A program made the translations under genes and the position numbers. The notes under the pieces are model-generated. The model saw only the letters and a list, made by a program, of their open reading frames with translations, did no database searches and had not been told where the DNA came from. 64,000 nucleotides of DNA from Chrysopilus asiliformis (taxonomy: Eukaryota > Arthropoda > Insecta > Diptera > Rhagionidae): assembly GCA_964034945.1 (NCBI GenBank), contig OZ035961.1, positions 16,011,243 through 16,075,242 of the forward strand, in the 5' to 3' direction. Shown here piece after piece: positions 33,633 to 44,999 of the stretch (the first letter of the stretch is position 1; each line of letters begins with the position of its first letter).

Positions 33633-34138
33633 GGGGCCGTCTATAAAATACGTTATACATTGAAGAGTAAAGGCCCAACTACGATCGACATAGCAGCGCA
33701 TATGTTAATGTCAGATTCCCAACGAATGTTGGCATACATAGCTGTTAACATAAAAGCTAATCTTCATTTTACCTCAAGTGGAAATTAATATGGCACCAAT
33801 ATTATTAAATTCACACTAAAATTTTAGGTTATGTTCACTATTTACATATGCCAGTTCCATTTGTATCGAATTATTCATGCTTAACGAAAGTTTAAAAGTT
33901 TAGCGAAGGTTTGAAAGTGGCAACACTTTGACACATGTCTATTGTGGGTAATAACATTGACTTTCTTATTCTGGAAATGACATATGCAGCTACATATGCG
34001 TTCTTATGTCTATCATAGTTGGGCCTTAAGTCTGCGGTAATGTGATGGCGGTATAAAATCGCATGCAAAAAATTGCGAAAAGTAGGCTAAAAAGGGGGAG
34101 GAAGCTTTCAAAAGGTGACGTATTTTATAGACATCCTC
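33633..34138. mobile_element. Family G MITE interrupted by a Harbinger-like MITE
   Basis: Left GGGGCCGTCTATAAAATACG, right GACGTATTTTATAGACATCC. The internal insertion at 33671-34026 accounts for its extra length; without it the element is about 150 bp, like its relatives. Confidence 0.6.
33671..34026. mobile_element. PIF/Harbinger-type MITE with TAA target duplication
   Basis: Terminal repeats AGGCCCAACTACGATCGACA (left) and the reverse complement of AGGCCCAACTATGATAGACA (right). A TAA trinucleotide flanks both ends (33668-33670 and 34027-34029). A 3-bp TWA duplication is the PIF/Harbinger hallmark. 356 bp, non-coding. Confidence 0.65.
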
Positions 34139-34388
34139 TTAACTGCCTTTTTGTCCTCTCCTACAGAACTACATTTCAAAGGCAGGATAATCATCGTCAA
34201 ATGAGATTTTACCACCATTGTATTTTGCCCACACCAACAGTTTTACATGGATTGCAAATTGCGGACGAATTTCAACATTTGTAAGGTTTTGTTGTACCCG
34301 TGAAAAGCAGAGACCGTGATTTAAACTAACACCGCTCATTTCTGTAAAGCAAGTTGAATGGACTCGGAAGGACGAAGTGCTTTCGATT

Positions 34389-34443
34389 GCTCTTGAACTC
34401 GAGACCTTCATTTTACTAGCTGAGTGCTTTAACAGTAAGGCGA
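34389..34443 (-). repeat. tRNA-derived SINE head (A- and B-box-like)
   Basis: On the minus strand: TCGCCTTACTGTTAAAGC (A-box-like, 34426-34443), then CACTCAGCTAGTAAAATGAA, then GGTCTCGAGTTCAAGAGC with B-box-like GAGTTCAAGAGC (34389-34400). Spacing resembles a tRNA gene, but the acceptor stem is not intact, so it reads as a SINE rather than a functional tRNA. The SINE body may extend to about 34170. Confidence 0.4.
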
Positions 34444-34546
34444 ACATATCTTGTTTGTGTAAATCCGGGATAGATTGCCCTTGGAAGCAGATGAAGAAGG
34501 AGGGGAGAGGAGGGTAACGTCGAAGTGAAATTTTTAATGTTTCCAA

Positions 34547-36589
34547 ATTGATCGTGAAAACTTTGAAAGCCCGATCAGAAGGAAGAGGGTTTGTTTCATA
34601 TTATTTATGGTTGTTTTTCTATAAAAAGTATTATGGGTATATGGTATTTCCAAAATACAAAAACAAATTGTGCCGCAGGCAAAACTTTCATAAACCAACA
34701 TCCCACAATTGAAAATGATTAAAGGAAATGCGCCGCTGGATTGCATAATTACGAAATAAAAGTGTTGTTTGTGGGACACCTGGATAACATGCCCAAATCC
34801 GGGATTGTTTTGGCCATACCGAGACTCTACTCAGATTTTGAATCAAATTTTTAAAAATCTTCAATTTTTTGGTCCAAAATCAAACTTTGCAATGTCGGAC
34901 AACACATGAAAAGTACGTCTTTTTTAACTCTTTTTACTGGTCTTAAAAAATATTGCAATAGTGGAGAGAAAAAATCATTTAAAAATCACAGTGACACAAA
35001 ACCACTTCGCAACCAATTTCATAAATAAACGAAGGTAATTTAAAAACCGGATCGAAAGGCACTTAAATGTATCAAGTGATATGCATTCCATACATAATTC
35101 TTTTACATTTTATTATTATTTTTGAGCACTTTCGGTTTTAAACAATGACTGTCCTTGTCTCCGGACATTTACTTCGACAAGATACATATACCTAGACGAG
35201 TCCGAGGGGATTTTTCTCGCTACGATACCGTTGTGTTAATAAACTCATGTAGCAAAAAAAAAAAAAAAATTAAGGTACCATTGTACAGCCTTGTACTTGA
35301 CTTCTATGATTGCCATCACATCTTTTCATGCAGCACTAGCCACTGTCTGATATAAAAACGTATCCACGTAAATGAAAAAAATTAAATAAAAAAATCATTT
35401 AAAAGATGTGAATTTTGATTATGCAAAATTAAGAGAAAAAAATTTATGTACGGATATGTAATGAAAAACTAAATAAACATCTGAAAAGGCCTGTTTTCGA
35501 AGTGATAAAAAAATCAGATTGTTGGAGAAAAAAACTTCTGATGGTCTGTGGTATGACGGGTTTGAAGCCCTTCACTTTTTCGCATCGGAAAATATTGGTG
35601 GCAGGTTTGGATGTGTGGCTCCATTTCATATCATGTGTCTCAAAATGGGGATTCAAAAAATTTTGTTAAAAACTGCCGGTGTTTGTCGTTCATCTACAAA
35701 AGACGAGCTTTCACTTCCGTACTTTGAACTGCATTAAAAATTTACCAAAAATCTCAACACATGCCAATACGATATCCATTGTAAAAGTCAATAATTTTTT
35801 GGCATCAAATTGATTGTTTTCATTTTTTCACAGCTAAACTTTACAATTTCTGATATTTTTTCCATACATAAGTATATATTAGCATAACAGCATTAACCTC
35901 TACCAAGTTTTTTCTCGTCAACTTTTTTTTTTTCGCTGTTCATAAATTTCTTATGCACACGTCTAATGTTCGTGTCAAAGAACAGAGTTCCATGACGTCC
36001 ATTGATCTCTATCAAGTTCAAAGTTAAAATAAGTTAAATGGGGGATTGGTTTCATAATTTTGTGGCTTTTTTTGTTGATATCAATTTGATGAAATTTTTT
36101 GCAATTTGAATTCGTTGATAATGTGTTTGGCGTTTGGATTTCTATTGATTTTACGCAAGATGATACGCGGTGAATTCTCAAATTTCAAAAAGAAAATAAC
36201 GCCGATTGCATCCGCTTATATAATATGCATATGTGACGTGGTTTTTTGAAATATTTGCGTTTTTGGTTTTTTTTAAAGATCCATACCTAATTGCGATATT
36301 TGCACAAACGCTTAACGACGTACCTTAAAATTTCTAAAATACTGCAAATAAAAATTTCTATCATGTCGAAAAACATAAATCAATCTTTCAAGCAAATCCA
36401 TAACTTGAGAAATTTGGTTACAGATTCGAATGCTTTAGGTGTGTGTTTTTCCAAAGTTTTGGATCAAAATTGATAAAGGTAACTACTTTTTTTCTCTTAT
36501 CGTACACAGAAGTTTTTTTTTTTCTTATTTCGAACTTTTTCTAACAAATTATGTTAGGCGTCGTGCAAAAAATACCTCAAATATTTAAG
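34547..36589. other. Gene-free stretch
   Basis: Holds GCGCCGC-type motifs near 34668 and 34726, and CATGCCCAAATCCGGGATTG (34790), a degenerate family H block. Nothing else recognised. Confidence 0.35.
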
Positions 36590-36722
36590 GTGGAACGGAC
36601 ACTATACGGTCGTGTGACAGAAGTATTTAATCTGGCACCAAAAATCACGAAAAAGTTCTGAAGGGGCAGGGGGTTGGTTCGAAATAGCCATTCATGACAT
36701 ATTTTATGTATAGCCTCCTATA
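36590..36722. repeat. Degenerate family G-like repeat
   Basis: Interior GGTCGTGTGACAG and AAAATCACGAAAAAGTTC, right end CATGACATATTTTATGTATA resemble family G. Left end not clear. Confidence 0.3.
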
Positions 36723-36799
36723 AAAAAGACCAAAGGGGGTTAAAATAAAATTTTAAACAAATTCATCATACATTAAAATCATCTGGAAAGGGTGTTCAT

Positions 36800-36915
36800 A
36801 AAATCTACCCGAAAAAACCCCTCAAAAAAAATCTACCCGAAAAAACCATTAAAAAAAATCTACCCGAAAAAACACCTGAAAAAACCCCTGAAAAAAAAAT
36901 CTACCCGAAAAAACG
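36800..36915 (+). repeat. Tandem array of AAAATCTACCCGAAAAAAC
   Basis: Four units of AATCTACCCGAAAAAAC separated by variable CCCCTSAAAAA spacers. Confidence 0.85.
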
Positions 36916-37047
36916 GCAGGGTGGCAGCATTATGAAATCTTATACAAAGAAATTGTGAAAGGGGCCATGAGGAGTAGAGAATTTTTATTAAATTTATTTA
37001 TTAAAAATTTAATGGGATTAATTTTAATTTAAAAAAAACTCTATATG

Positions 37048-37150
37048 TAGGGTGATCATACGTCTCGGATTGGCCGGGAGAGTCCCGGATTTAGACATGT
37101 TGTCCTTGCTTCCCGGAAACTAAACTTTTGTCCCGGATTTTTCAATAATT
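37048..37150 (+). mobile_element. Family H element end (AGGGTGATCATACGTCTCGG)
   Basis: AGGGTGATCATACGTCTCGG then CCGGGAGAGTCCCGGATTT: the kind of terminus known from hAT (Charlie-type) elements. Related ends at 44.38, 52.98-53.03 (reverse) and 62.70-62.88 kb (reverse). Confidence 0.45.
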
Positions 37151-37346
37151 TATCAAATGCTAGAGAAAACGATCACTAAACATGCCAAAAAAAAGGCTCT
37201 TCTTCGGCTGGGGGTTGTTGTAAGTCACATTTTTTTCCAGTTTGCGGTGGATTTTTTTAACGATTTTCTAAAAAGGTTGCTTCTATCTAAAAAACGTTTG
37301 GGCGACACAACGTTTTCCAGTTTGCAAAAAGATTTTTCATTTACAC

Positions 37347-37553
37347 ACGGAGAGAAATAATAAGACAGTTTCTTACAAAAAATAGCAATATACGAGACAG
37401 TGAAATTTTTTGTTAATGACTCCCAAAAAAAATGAGAATCAATGCCAAAAAATTGGAAATTTTCCCAAAATTATAGGAATAATTCCCTATTTTTATTGAA
37501 TCAATGCAGAAGAGTACACAGTTTCGTATATTCCTACTCGGATTTCTCTCCGT
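37347..37553. mobile_element. MITE with ACGGAGAGAAAT ends
   Basis: ACGGAGAGAAAT at 37347 and ATTTCTCTCCGT at 37542-37553, a perfect 12-bp inverted pair, with a non-coding AT-rich interior. Confidence 0.5.
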
Positions 37554-37559
37554 ATATGA

Positions 37560-37792
37560 AGGAGGGGGGGGGGGGGGAATGACAAGCCCAACTTGTCTGC
37601 GTTCAAAATTTCAAGTCTCTACCTTAATCCCTTCGAAAGTTATCATTCTCACAGACGGCGAAAATGGAAATCTTTTGTTATGCTTAAAACTTGGTATAGT
37701 TTATTTTTGTGTCTGACGTCTGATTCGATGCGTTAAAAATGGAATACTAAATCCACTATGCTTTTATGTGATTCTCATATCGAGCATAAAAA
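37560..37792 (-). mobile_element. DINE-1-like element, family B copy 1 (truncated)
   Basis: On the minus strand it starts TTTTTATGCTCGATATGAGA (ending at 37792) and shares GACACAAAAATAAACTA, AACAAAAGATTTCCATTTTC and GAGACTTGAAATTTTGAA with family B. The microsatellite is reduced. It stops at a poly-C/G run near 37565, next to another MITE. Confidence 0.55.
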
Positions 37793-39518
37793 CCACTTGT
37801 TATTCGAGCACATCCAATAAATTTTTTGCAAACTTTTCAAACTACTTCACATAATGTTCGAGAAAAAACAAAAAAATCTAAAAATGATTACAATTTGTTT
37901 ATTTTTCATTGAAATAGAGCTTTACGGCCATACATAAACATCACAAAACTATTACCATTAATTGTTTCCACACCAAAAATACTCTTGAGTAACCGAAGAT
38001 CATTTTCGTTAATTGCATTATTCTTTATAGTTTTTTGGACCATGAAATTTATTAGCTATGGGTTTTCAACACCTTGCATTATCAAAGAAAATAATTTTAT
38101 ACCGATTTTTTTTGATTCCAAGATTTTTATTGCTAAACAAATTATATAACAAATTGAATAAAAATGTTACGTACTTTAAAATATGAATTAGTCTCGTTAC
38201 TGCTTATGAGAAATCAGTGTAAAATGTATGTTACTTGAAATTGCAGATTTAATTAACTCAAAAGTAGTGGTATATCAAAATTTAAAAAAAAAATGCCGCC
38301 AAATTCTATTTAATTATTATTAACTCGAAAAGTTTTGATAGCTAATATAAAGCTCTTAACCATTTGAGCGTGAATATGACCATCGTAAAAGATTAAATGC
38401 ACTATATATATGCTTCAAATACATAAATCCAAAGTTATTGAGCGGCCAAACACTGTAACGATCCATAAAATAATTTTATGACGCATTTTGAGCACAGATT
38501 CGCACACACGAAAGACACTTGTTGTGATTGGGATGATCATTAACTATGATTATAAGTCTTTAATAATTATAGTACATATTATAATTATGGTTATGATTTG
38601 ATAGATTTCGTTGATCTAAATAAACCAATAAGGCTAGCCTTTGGGAAAATCATGTAAATTACTATAACAAGTTTATATCAAGTGAGCTTAAAGTAGTACA
38701 AGTTTCAGATGGTATTACGAAAATCTTATGAAACATAATTCTACAGTTTTTACACAAGTACATCTAAACGATCAAACACTCCGAAAGTGCAATGAAGGGG
38801 TTGTTCAAAAGCGATGTCACAACGTTTAGGTGGAGGGGATCTGAATTAGTACCCCAGTATTAAATCCTTTGCACGAAAAAAAACCTGATTTGTGATGACA
38901 GAGCAAAACGGGAGGAAGGTGGGATTGGAGGGGTGGAAATTAGAGATTTTTTGGACACCGGTTTTGTTGGAGTTTTCGAAAATAGCATAATTTTTGAGAG
39001 AATATCGAAAAAAAACCCTTTCAGTTTAAAGGAAAGAAGGAAGGAAAGGAGGGGAGGAGACAAAGTCTTTCGTAGCATTTTTTCAAATCCTTTGACTGTC
39101 AATTTAAGTTCGCGGTTTCAAAAAAATTGTGTTCAACAGTTTTTGAGTTTTTCGGTGACAAACAAACCAGAATTTTAATTTTGTTGCCGTTAATGCAATT
39201 TTTCCCGCAAAAAATGGGAAAAAGGATATTTACATTATTCTTACAGGACTTTCCGTTTTAAATTTTGAAAATCTAACACCAGATTCGTGATCAGCGACCC
39301 CGAAAACCCCCGGGTGAAACTTTTCAGCCTCCTATTGAGTAGGATTCATGGCGAAAATCACGGTTTAAAAACACCCAAATCCCCTTTACCCCCGGTTTAC
39401 CCCCTTGGCGGTAAAATTTGGGAAAATCCCGCCTTAGTGAGCGCCTACGTGATACGTGATGGTTGGGACATACTGTGAAAGTTTCAAGTTTCTAGCTTCA
39501 GGGGTTTGGGCTGGGCGT
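37793..39518. other. Gene-free stretch before the minisatellite
   Basis: A purine-rich GGAAAGAAGGAAGGAAAGGA run near 39030. The last 230 bp (39290-39518) are GC-richer and probably belong to the repeat that carries the minisatellite. Confidence 0.35.
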
Positions 39519-40051
39519 TGATCAGTCAATCAGTCAGTCAATCAGACAGTCAATCAGTCAGTCAATCAGTCAGTCAATCAGTCAGTCAATCAGTCAGTCA
39601 GTCAATCAGTCAGTCAATCAGTCAGTCAATCAGTCAGTCAATCAGTCAGTCAATCAGTCAGTCAATCAGTCAGTCAATCAGTCAGTCAATCAGTCAGTCA
39701 ATCAGTCAGTCAATCAGTCAATCAGTCAGTCAATCAGTCAGTCAATCAGTCAGTCAATCAGTCAGTCAATCAGTCAGTCAATCAGTCAGTCAATCAGTCA
39801 GTCAATCAGTCAGTCAATCAGTCAGTCAATCAGTCAATCAGTCAGTCAATCAGTCAGTCAATCAGTCAGTCAATCAGTCAGTCAATCAGTCAGTCAATCA
39901 GTCAGTCAATCAGTCAATCAGTCAGTCAAACAGTCAGTCAATCAGTCAGTCAATCAGTCAGTCAATCAGTCAGTCAATCAGTCAGTCAATCAGTCAGTCA
40001 ATCAGTCAGTTAATCAGTCAGTCAATCAGTCAGTCATTCAGTCAGTCAAGC
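39519..40051 (+). repeat. Minisatellite (CAGTCAATCAGT)n
   Basis: About 530 bp of 12-bp units of CAGTCAATCAGT with occasional 8-bp units (AATCAGTC) that shift the register. It is preceded by a GTTTCAAGTTTCTAGCTTCA block like the central block of the DINE-1-like repeats, so it may be an expanded element core. Confidence 0.92.
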
Positions 40052-42074
40052 ATTTCCTGATCTACTTATTTAAAAATCGTTAAAATATTTTTTTACTGAA
40101 AAATAGTTAAATTGGTCAAGGTTAAGAAAAGCAACCCCATTTTTATCATGTAACTGAATTGGTCTTCAATTATTTAAATAATACCACATCGGTAAGCATT
40201 AAATAAATCAGTTTGGTTGTAATTGAAGATATTTCTTCAACTCAAGCAATATTTGATCGGAATTAGTAATGACAATAAATCGTCTGTTTGTACGAATTTC
40301 CACATAAACTGCATTGCAATCCATGGGGCTGGCATTATGCTCGTATTATGATGAAAGGTCGGTTTCCCTGCTAACCACATCAGCCACAACAACATGTGTA
40401 ATTTCAAGTACGAGTCTGTTGGAATAAAATCATTCAAAATGTATTAAAATTGTAGACAAAATGATTGGAATTTATCTTTAGATTAGATAAAAGCTTGCAA
40501 GTTTCATTCTGGTTAATTACATACACGGAGAAAAAATATTTCTAGATTTAAAAAAAAACTTATGGGAGCGTATGGCCCTAAAACACATTTTTCTTAATAT
40601 CTGTAGTGCTTGGACATTAAGTTATTTAGTGATTATGGTAATTAGAGTGATTTTTTGAAACTGTAATATAAAAAGTTTATAAACTCTTGATAATAATTTT
40701 TATATTTTGCAATTTATTGGTTCGCAATGGGGGAAGCCAGAATTTAAATGACTCATAGATTATAAGACGTGGTAACAAATCTGATTCTTTTATGTTGAAA
40801 AAACCGTCGGAAGCGAAATTCTATAATATAGTCACGTACAAATTGATTTTAGTTAGTGCCATTACATGCTTTAGGGGTACTTGGACTCACATTCACTTTT
40901 CTAGCCACTAAAACGTCCCAAGAAAATACTTAAGCCCGTGGTGTGTACTTCCCCAGATTCTTGATCCATAATTCACATGTAATTCACTCAAGGTTTTCAC
41001 ATATCACCTTTAGAGAGTAGAACATATTTTCTGTGCCAAATTAAAGCAATTAAGCTATCAGGATGCGTACGAAAAATTATAATAAACATAAATTTATTTC
41101 CTAGTTACGAAACATCGACTGAGATTTTGCGAATTACGTAATTTCTGAAGTGTACTGGAATATTTTTTTATTCCTTGATGTAATTGCTTTAATCATTCAC
41201 CATTTCAACGAATTCTAGATGTTTTTCATGAAGTTTGAAGTCATTAATTCGTTAGGATTTCAATTTGGAAGAAAAAGGGTTTGAATTACGTATTTATTAC
41301 AATTTTTAGCACTTCCATTCGATTTTTTGATTTAGAGAAAAATGCCACAGTTTTCTGAGTTTTTTTTTTGTTCCTTTTCATAATTAGTTGAGCTTCCATG
41401 CCAGAAAAGGCAGTGGGTTTCAGAGCAGACAGGCCTGACTTATTAGGAGAAACTTTTCGGATGTGAAAACATCCACAAAAAAAAACTTTTTTTTTATGAT
41501 CCGTGTGATCCGTAAGTCCAGAAATTCTAATAGAGGTTATAGTCCTTGTTTAGCAAGGGACGTGATTGTCTCAAGTTGACAATGAACGTGATCGCTAATT
41601 GATGATGAACGTGATCATTTAATACTTGGTTGAGTTAAACACGAACGATGTTCACTTAAGATCAAAAAGTTGATTTTACTAATGAATTTCTCTCTACAAA
41701 TGTACTGGGGATCGATTCGTGTTCTATGAAAACTGAAATGAAACAGTTTTCCGATTCTTTATTATTGTACAAATTCTAAACACTGTCAAAATAGTCTCAT
41801 TTTATTTCAATTTTTTCCCACTGCTATTTGGTTGTGAAAGTTTTTTTTCATTTTTACTTTTTCTTAAAACGAGAATTGAGATTGGTGTAGAAATTTTAAG
41901 CGAACAGAAGACAAGATTGGAAGTTATTTGATCTCTTGATTTAAAAGTTTTTTCATGAGAAAAATTAACTATTGTTTGTAGAATTATTTGGAAATAAATA
42001 CTCAAGCGGCATTTATGTCAATCGTGATGTTAACCACGACATTATAAGTGTACCGCTCACATAAATGCGACTTG
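40052..42074. other. Gene-free stretch
   Basis: Three loosely repeated palindromic GAACGTGATC segments at about 41565-41620; nothing else recognised. Confidence 0.35.
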
Positions 42075-42346
42075 CACTCAGAAAAATGGAGGCTAACTCG
42101 ACGACCTACATACGGCGTAATTGGCCTCGGGCAGGCGCGCGTTAGCCTGCATGTGGGCAAGTAAAACTGAGTTGACCTGTGGTCGGAGAAATTCTGAAAT
42201 TAAGCCACCAGCAGGTGAAGTAGGGCATTGGGAGCTGCACGAGTTGACCTTAGATAGGTTAACTCTGACCACTAGCTGGCTTACAGACACCTCTGTAAGG
42301 TCAGAGTTAACCTGACAAAAAGTTGACCTGGACATTTTTCTGAGTG
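42075..42346. mobile_element. GC-rich MITE with CACTCAGAAAAATG ends
   Basis: Terminal repeats CACTCAGAAAAATG and CATTTTTCTGAGTG (14 bp, perfect). The interior is about half G+C, contains several AGTTGACCT/AGGTTAACT half-sites, and stands out from AT-rich flanks. No clear target duplication. Confidence 0.6.
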
Positions 42347-43230
42347 TGGGTAGGTTAAAATTACCCCGTTTCGGAAAATATAAAATCGTATTATTATATT
42401 ATACACCACCATATCTTCCTTTCTCTTATGAAAAAATCGCTATTAAAAATTGAACAAATCTAACAATCAAAGGTGTTAACTTAGGCCCATTAAAATAATA
42501 TTCAAAGCGTTTAAATTAACATGAAATTTATTGAAATCTTTTGTGTTAAACTTTTTATCAATAAATTAATGTGAAATACTATGAATTCATAAGAAATCTT
42601 AAAAAAGTGTCAATTAAAGGGTGCAGTTCCAAAGGCCATAAACTTCCACATAATTTTTTGGATAAAATTTCTCAATTTGTGCGACATGCGTGAAAACTTA
42701 TGCTATTACGATAGATGCCCGCTTGAGTGAGATATTTTAGAAAATTGTTTATTAGTTTGACTATATTTTCCTAGAAAAACCGGCAAAACTCGTTCAATGC
42801 GTTTGAGAGATCGGTCTTTTTCACTATGATTACAATATGGTGCTAAATTACCTTGCATAATCATACTACATCATCGATAGGTTTAGTGAATTCAAGTGAC
42901 TACAAATCTTAACAAATTTCTTATTGCGTTTCATCTAGTCTCGATTCGCACCTGTCACGAATGACATAATTAATGGCACTCAATTGAACTAACATTGACA
43001 CAATTTTTCAAAACCGTTTTTAAGTTTTTAATTACTTACTAATTTTGTTTTATTTGCAATTTTTTTTAAATGCATTTCTAGTTTTCTGTTAATCACTATT
43101 TATTTATGTAGTTAGATTATTTGAAAATATACTATAAGTTGTTTTTAAAATACAATTTATTGTGACATTGACTATTGGAGCATTCAAGAAGACCACCTTG
43201 CTAACGAAAACCGGCCTAAAAAAGATTATA

Positions 43231-43675
43231 CAGTAAAATCTGTATAACCCAGGCTCGCACAGGACCGGGGGACAAAAGTAGTCCTATTTCAGCCACTTAA
43301 GAAATTAGCCTCGCTTATTATGAAAAATAGATCTATTTGTTCTATGCGTTAGAAACAGTTCTCAGCGTTAGGGTCATATTCTGGCACTGCCAATTACAGA
43401 TGACTACCTAGAACACGGTCACAAAATTCTCATATTTCCAAGGTATAATTCCCCTTGCCTTGTATCTCTATGAATTGAGTTTTGAAAAACTTCCGGCTTA
43501 CACAGAAAAAATTAAGCTCAGGTTCGCGTTAAGATTAATTTCATTTTGTATAAAAAACGTCTTCAAGTTTGAAAAATGGGATTTTGAAATCGCGGGTTTG
43601 TGAAATATGTTCGGCTAATTGTAAGTCAGGTTTCCAGCTTATCCAGTGTCCGACTTAAACAGGTTTCTCTGTGTT
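43231..43675. mobile_element. Possible pogo-like element remnant
   Basis: Left ACAGTAAAATCTGTATAAC and right (reverse complement) ACAGAGAAACCTGTTTAAG are imperfect inverted ends resembling pogo/Tigger termini. Non-coding between. Ends too degenerate to be sure. Confidence 0.3.
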
Positions 43676-44159
43676 GCAAATTTCATGCCGTGAGGAATTT
43701 ACTTGTCAAGATTTAAATTATTTCATCGGATTTTCAAGAGTGTTTTATGCAAATGATCAGTTCGCTGCACCTTTACGCGGGCATCCGTATATTACTGGAC
43801 CTTTACCGAGAATATCCGCATTTGTGACGTATTAATATTCTGATAGCATTATTTACTTGATATGCGCGATCAGTAGTCATTTCACATAATGAAAAAATTT
43901 CATAACTTTTTTTTTTTGCTTGATTTGTTTATTAATATTGTATATTTTTTCATAAATTAATATGTTATATGCAATAGATCGCCATATCCACAATATTTTG
44001 TTTAACTTTCAAAACTCCCTAGAGTGTTGATTGCTTATCGTGTTTTGTTTTTTTTTTTTGCACTACTGTAGGCATAATATTAGCACATACTTGATTAATG
44101 TAAAATTGTGAGACTACTTTCTAAAAAAATCAACAAAAATTCACAGTGAATAAAAGATG

Positions 44160-44750
44160 GGAAATGCGCCGCGGGCGAATATTTGCATTTGTTACTTATG
44201 TCCAAATCTTATAACATAGTTTTAACGCACTTCCGCATATCTGGTTGATTTGTACCTTGGCACACTTATATATGTCTGATGAAAATACAATAGGATTATG
44301 CATTCATAAAAATAATAAAAATGGTGGGTTTCAGGCGCCTTGTGTCTTACACCATGTTCCAATCATGTGAGATCTTAAATAGAATGACCATTCGCCCTAG
44401 AATACCCGGGAAAGTCCCAGATTTAGGCATGTTCCAGAGTCGCGGAAACTAATCTTTTGTCACAGAAACTGATCTTTTGTCCCAGAAACTAAACTTTTGT
44501 CTCAGAAACTAAACTTTTGTTCCAGAAACTACACTTTTGTCTCGGAATTGAGCAATATAGTGCTACAATTTCTTAATCGTTAAAAAATTACCTCGAAACC
44601 CTAAAATTGTTGGCAGCAGCGCCGTTTTCTCAAAAAGATTGCCTCGGGCGCATTTTTTCTTAAAAAAATTCACCTGCGGTGCATTTTATTAGACGACTTT
44701 CGATATTGGCATGTTCGTTCTCTAAGAGTTTTGTCTGCGGCGCAAATTTC
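44160..44750. repeat. Cluster of GC-rich AAATGCGCCGCAGGCGAA-type motifs
   Basis: Forward copy AAATGCGCCGCGGGCGAAT at 44162; reverse copies at about 44639, 44667 and 44729. Similar motifs at 25313, 25364, 25426, 31206, 34668, 34726 and 52890. Confidence 0.6.
44385..44545 (+). repeat. Family H element end with 24-bp tandem repeats
   Basis: AATACCCGGGAAAGTCCCAG, then about five units of CAGAAACTAAACTTTTGTCT (period about 23-24 bp) with single-base differences. Confidence 0.6.
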
Positions 44751-44999
44751 GTAGCAAAACACAAACAAAATGCTAAAATTGAAAGAACCCCGCTTTTCTT
44801 TGATCTGGCTTTCAACATTTTCACGATTGATTTCAAAGCATTAAAAATTGCCTCACATTTAGTAGCCCATCCTGTCAACCCAATTTTGCTAGATTTTCAA
44901 CGATTTCACGAATGGCTCGATGGGTTATATGCTTAAGTTCTCGATCCATTTCTACATTGTGTTGGCGCCAAAATAATTTGAAAATTACTTCAACTGCCT

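Noticed and set aside
34389..34443. Functional tRNA gene
   Set aside because: A/B-box-like parts only; the acceptor and T stems do not close into a proper cloverleaf.
34169..34546. 125-codon minus-strand frame
   Set aside because: Overlaps a tRNA-like SINE head and shows no protein family features.
39506..40060. 184-codon plus-strand frame of Ser-Gln-Ser repeats
   Set aside because: It is the translation of the 12-bp minisatellite, whose unit length is a multiple of three and lacks stops. No start context, domain or splice evidence.
42093..42335. Open frames on both strands at 42.1-42.3 kb
   Set aside because: They fall entirely inside the GC-rich MITE (42075-42346), where stops are rarer.
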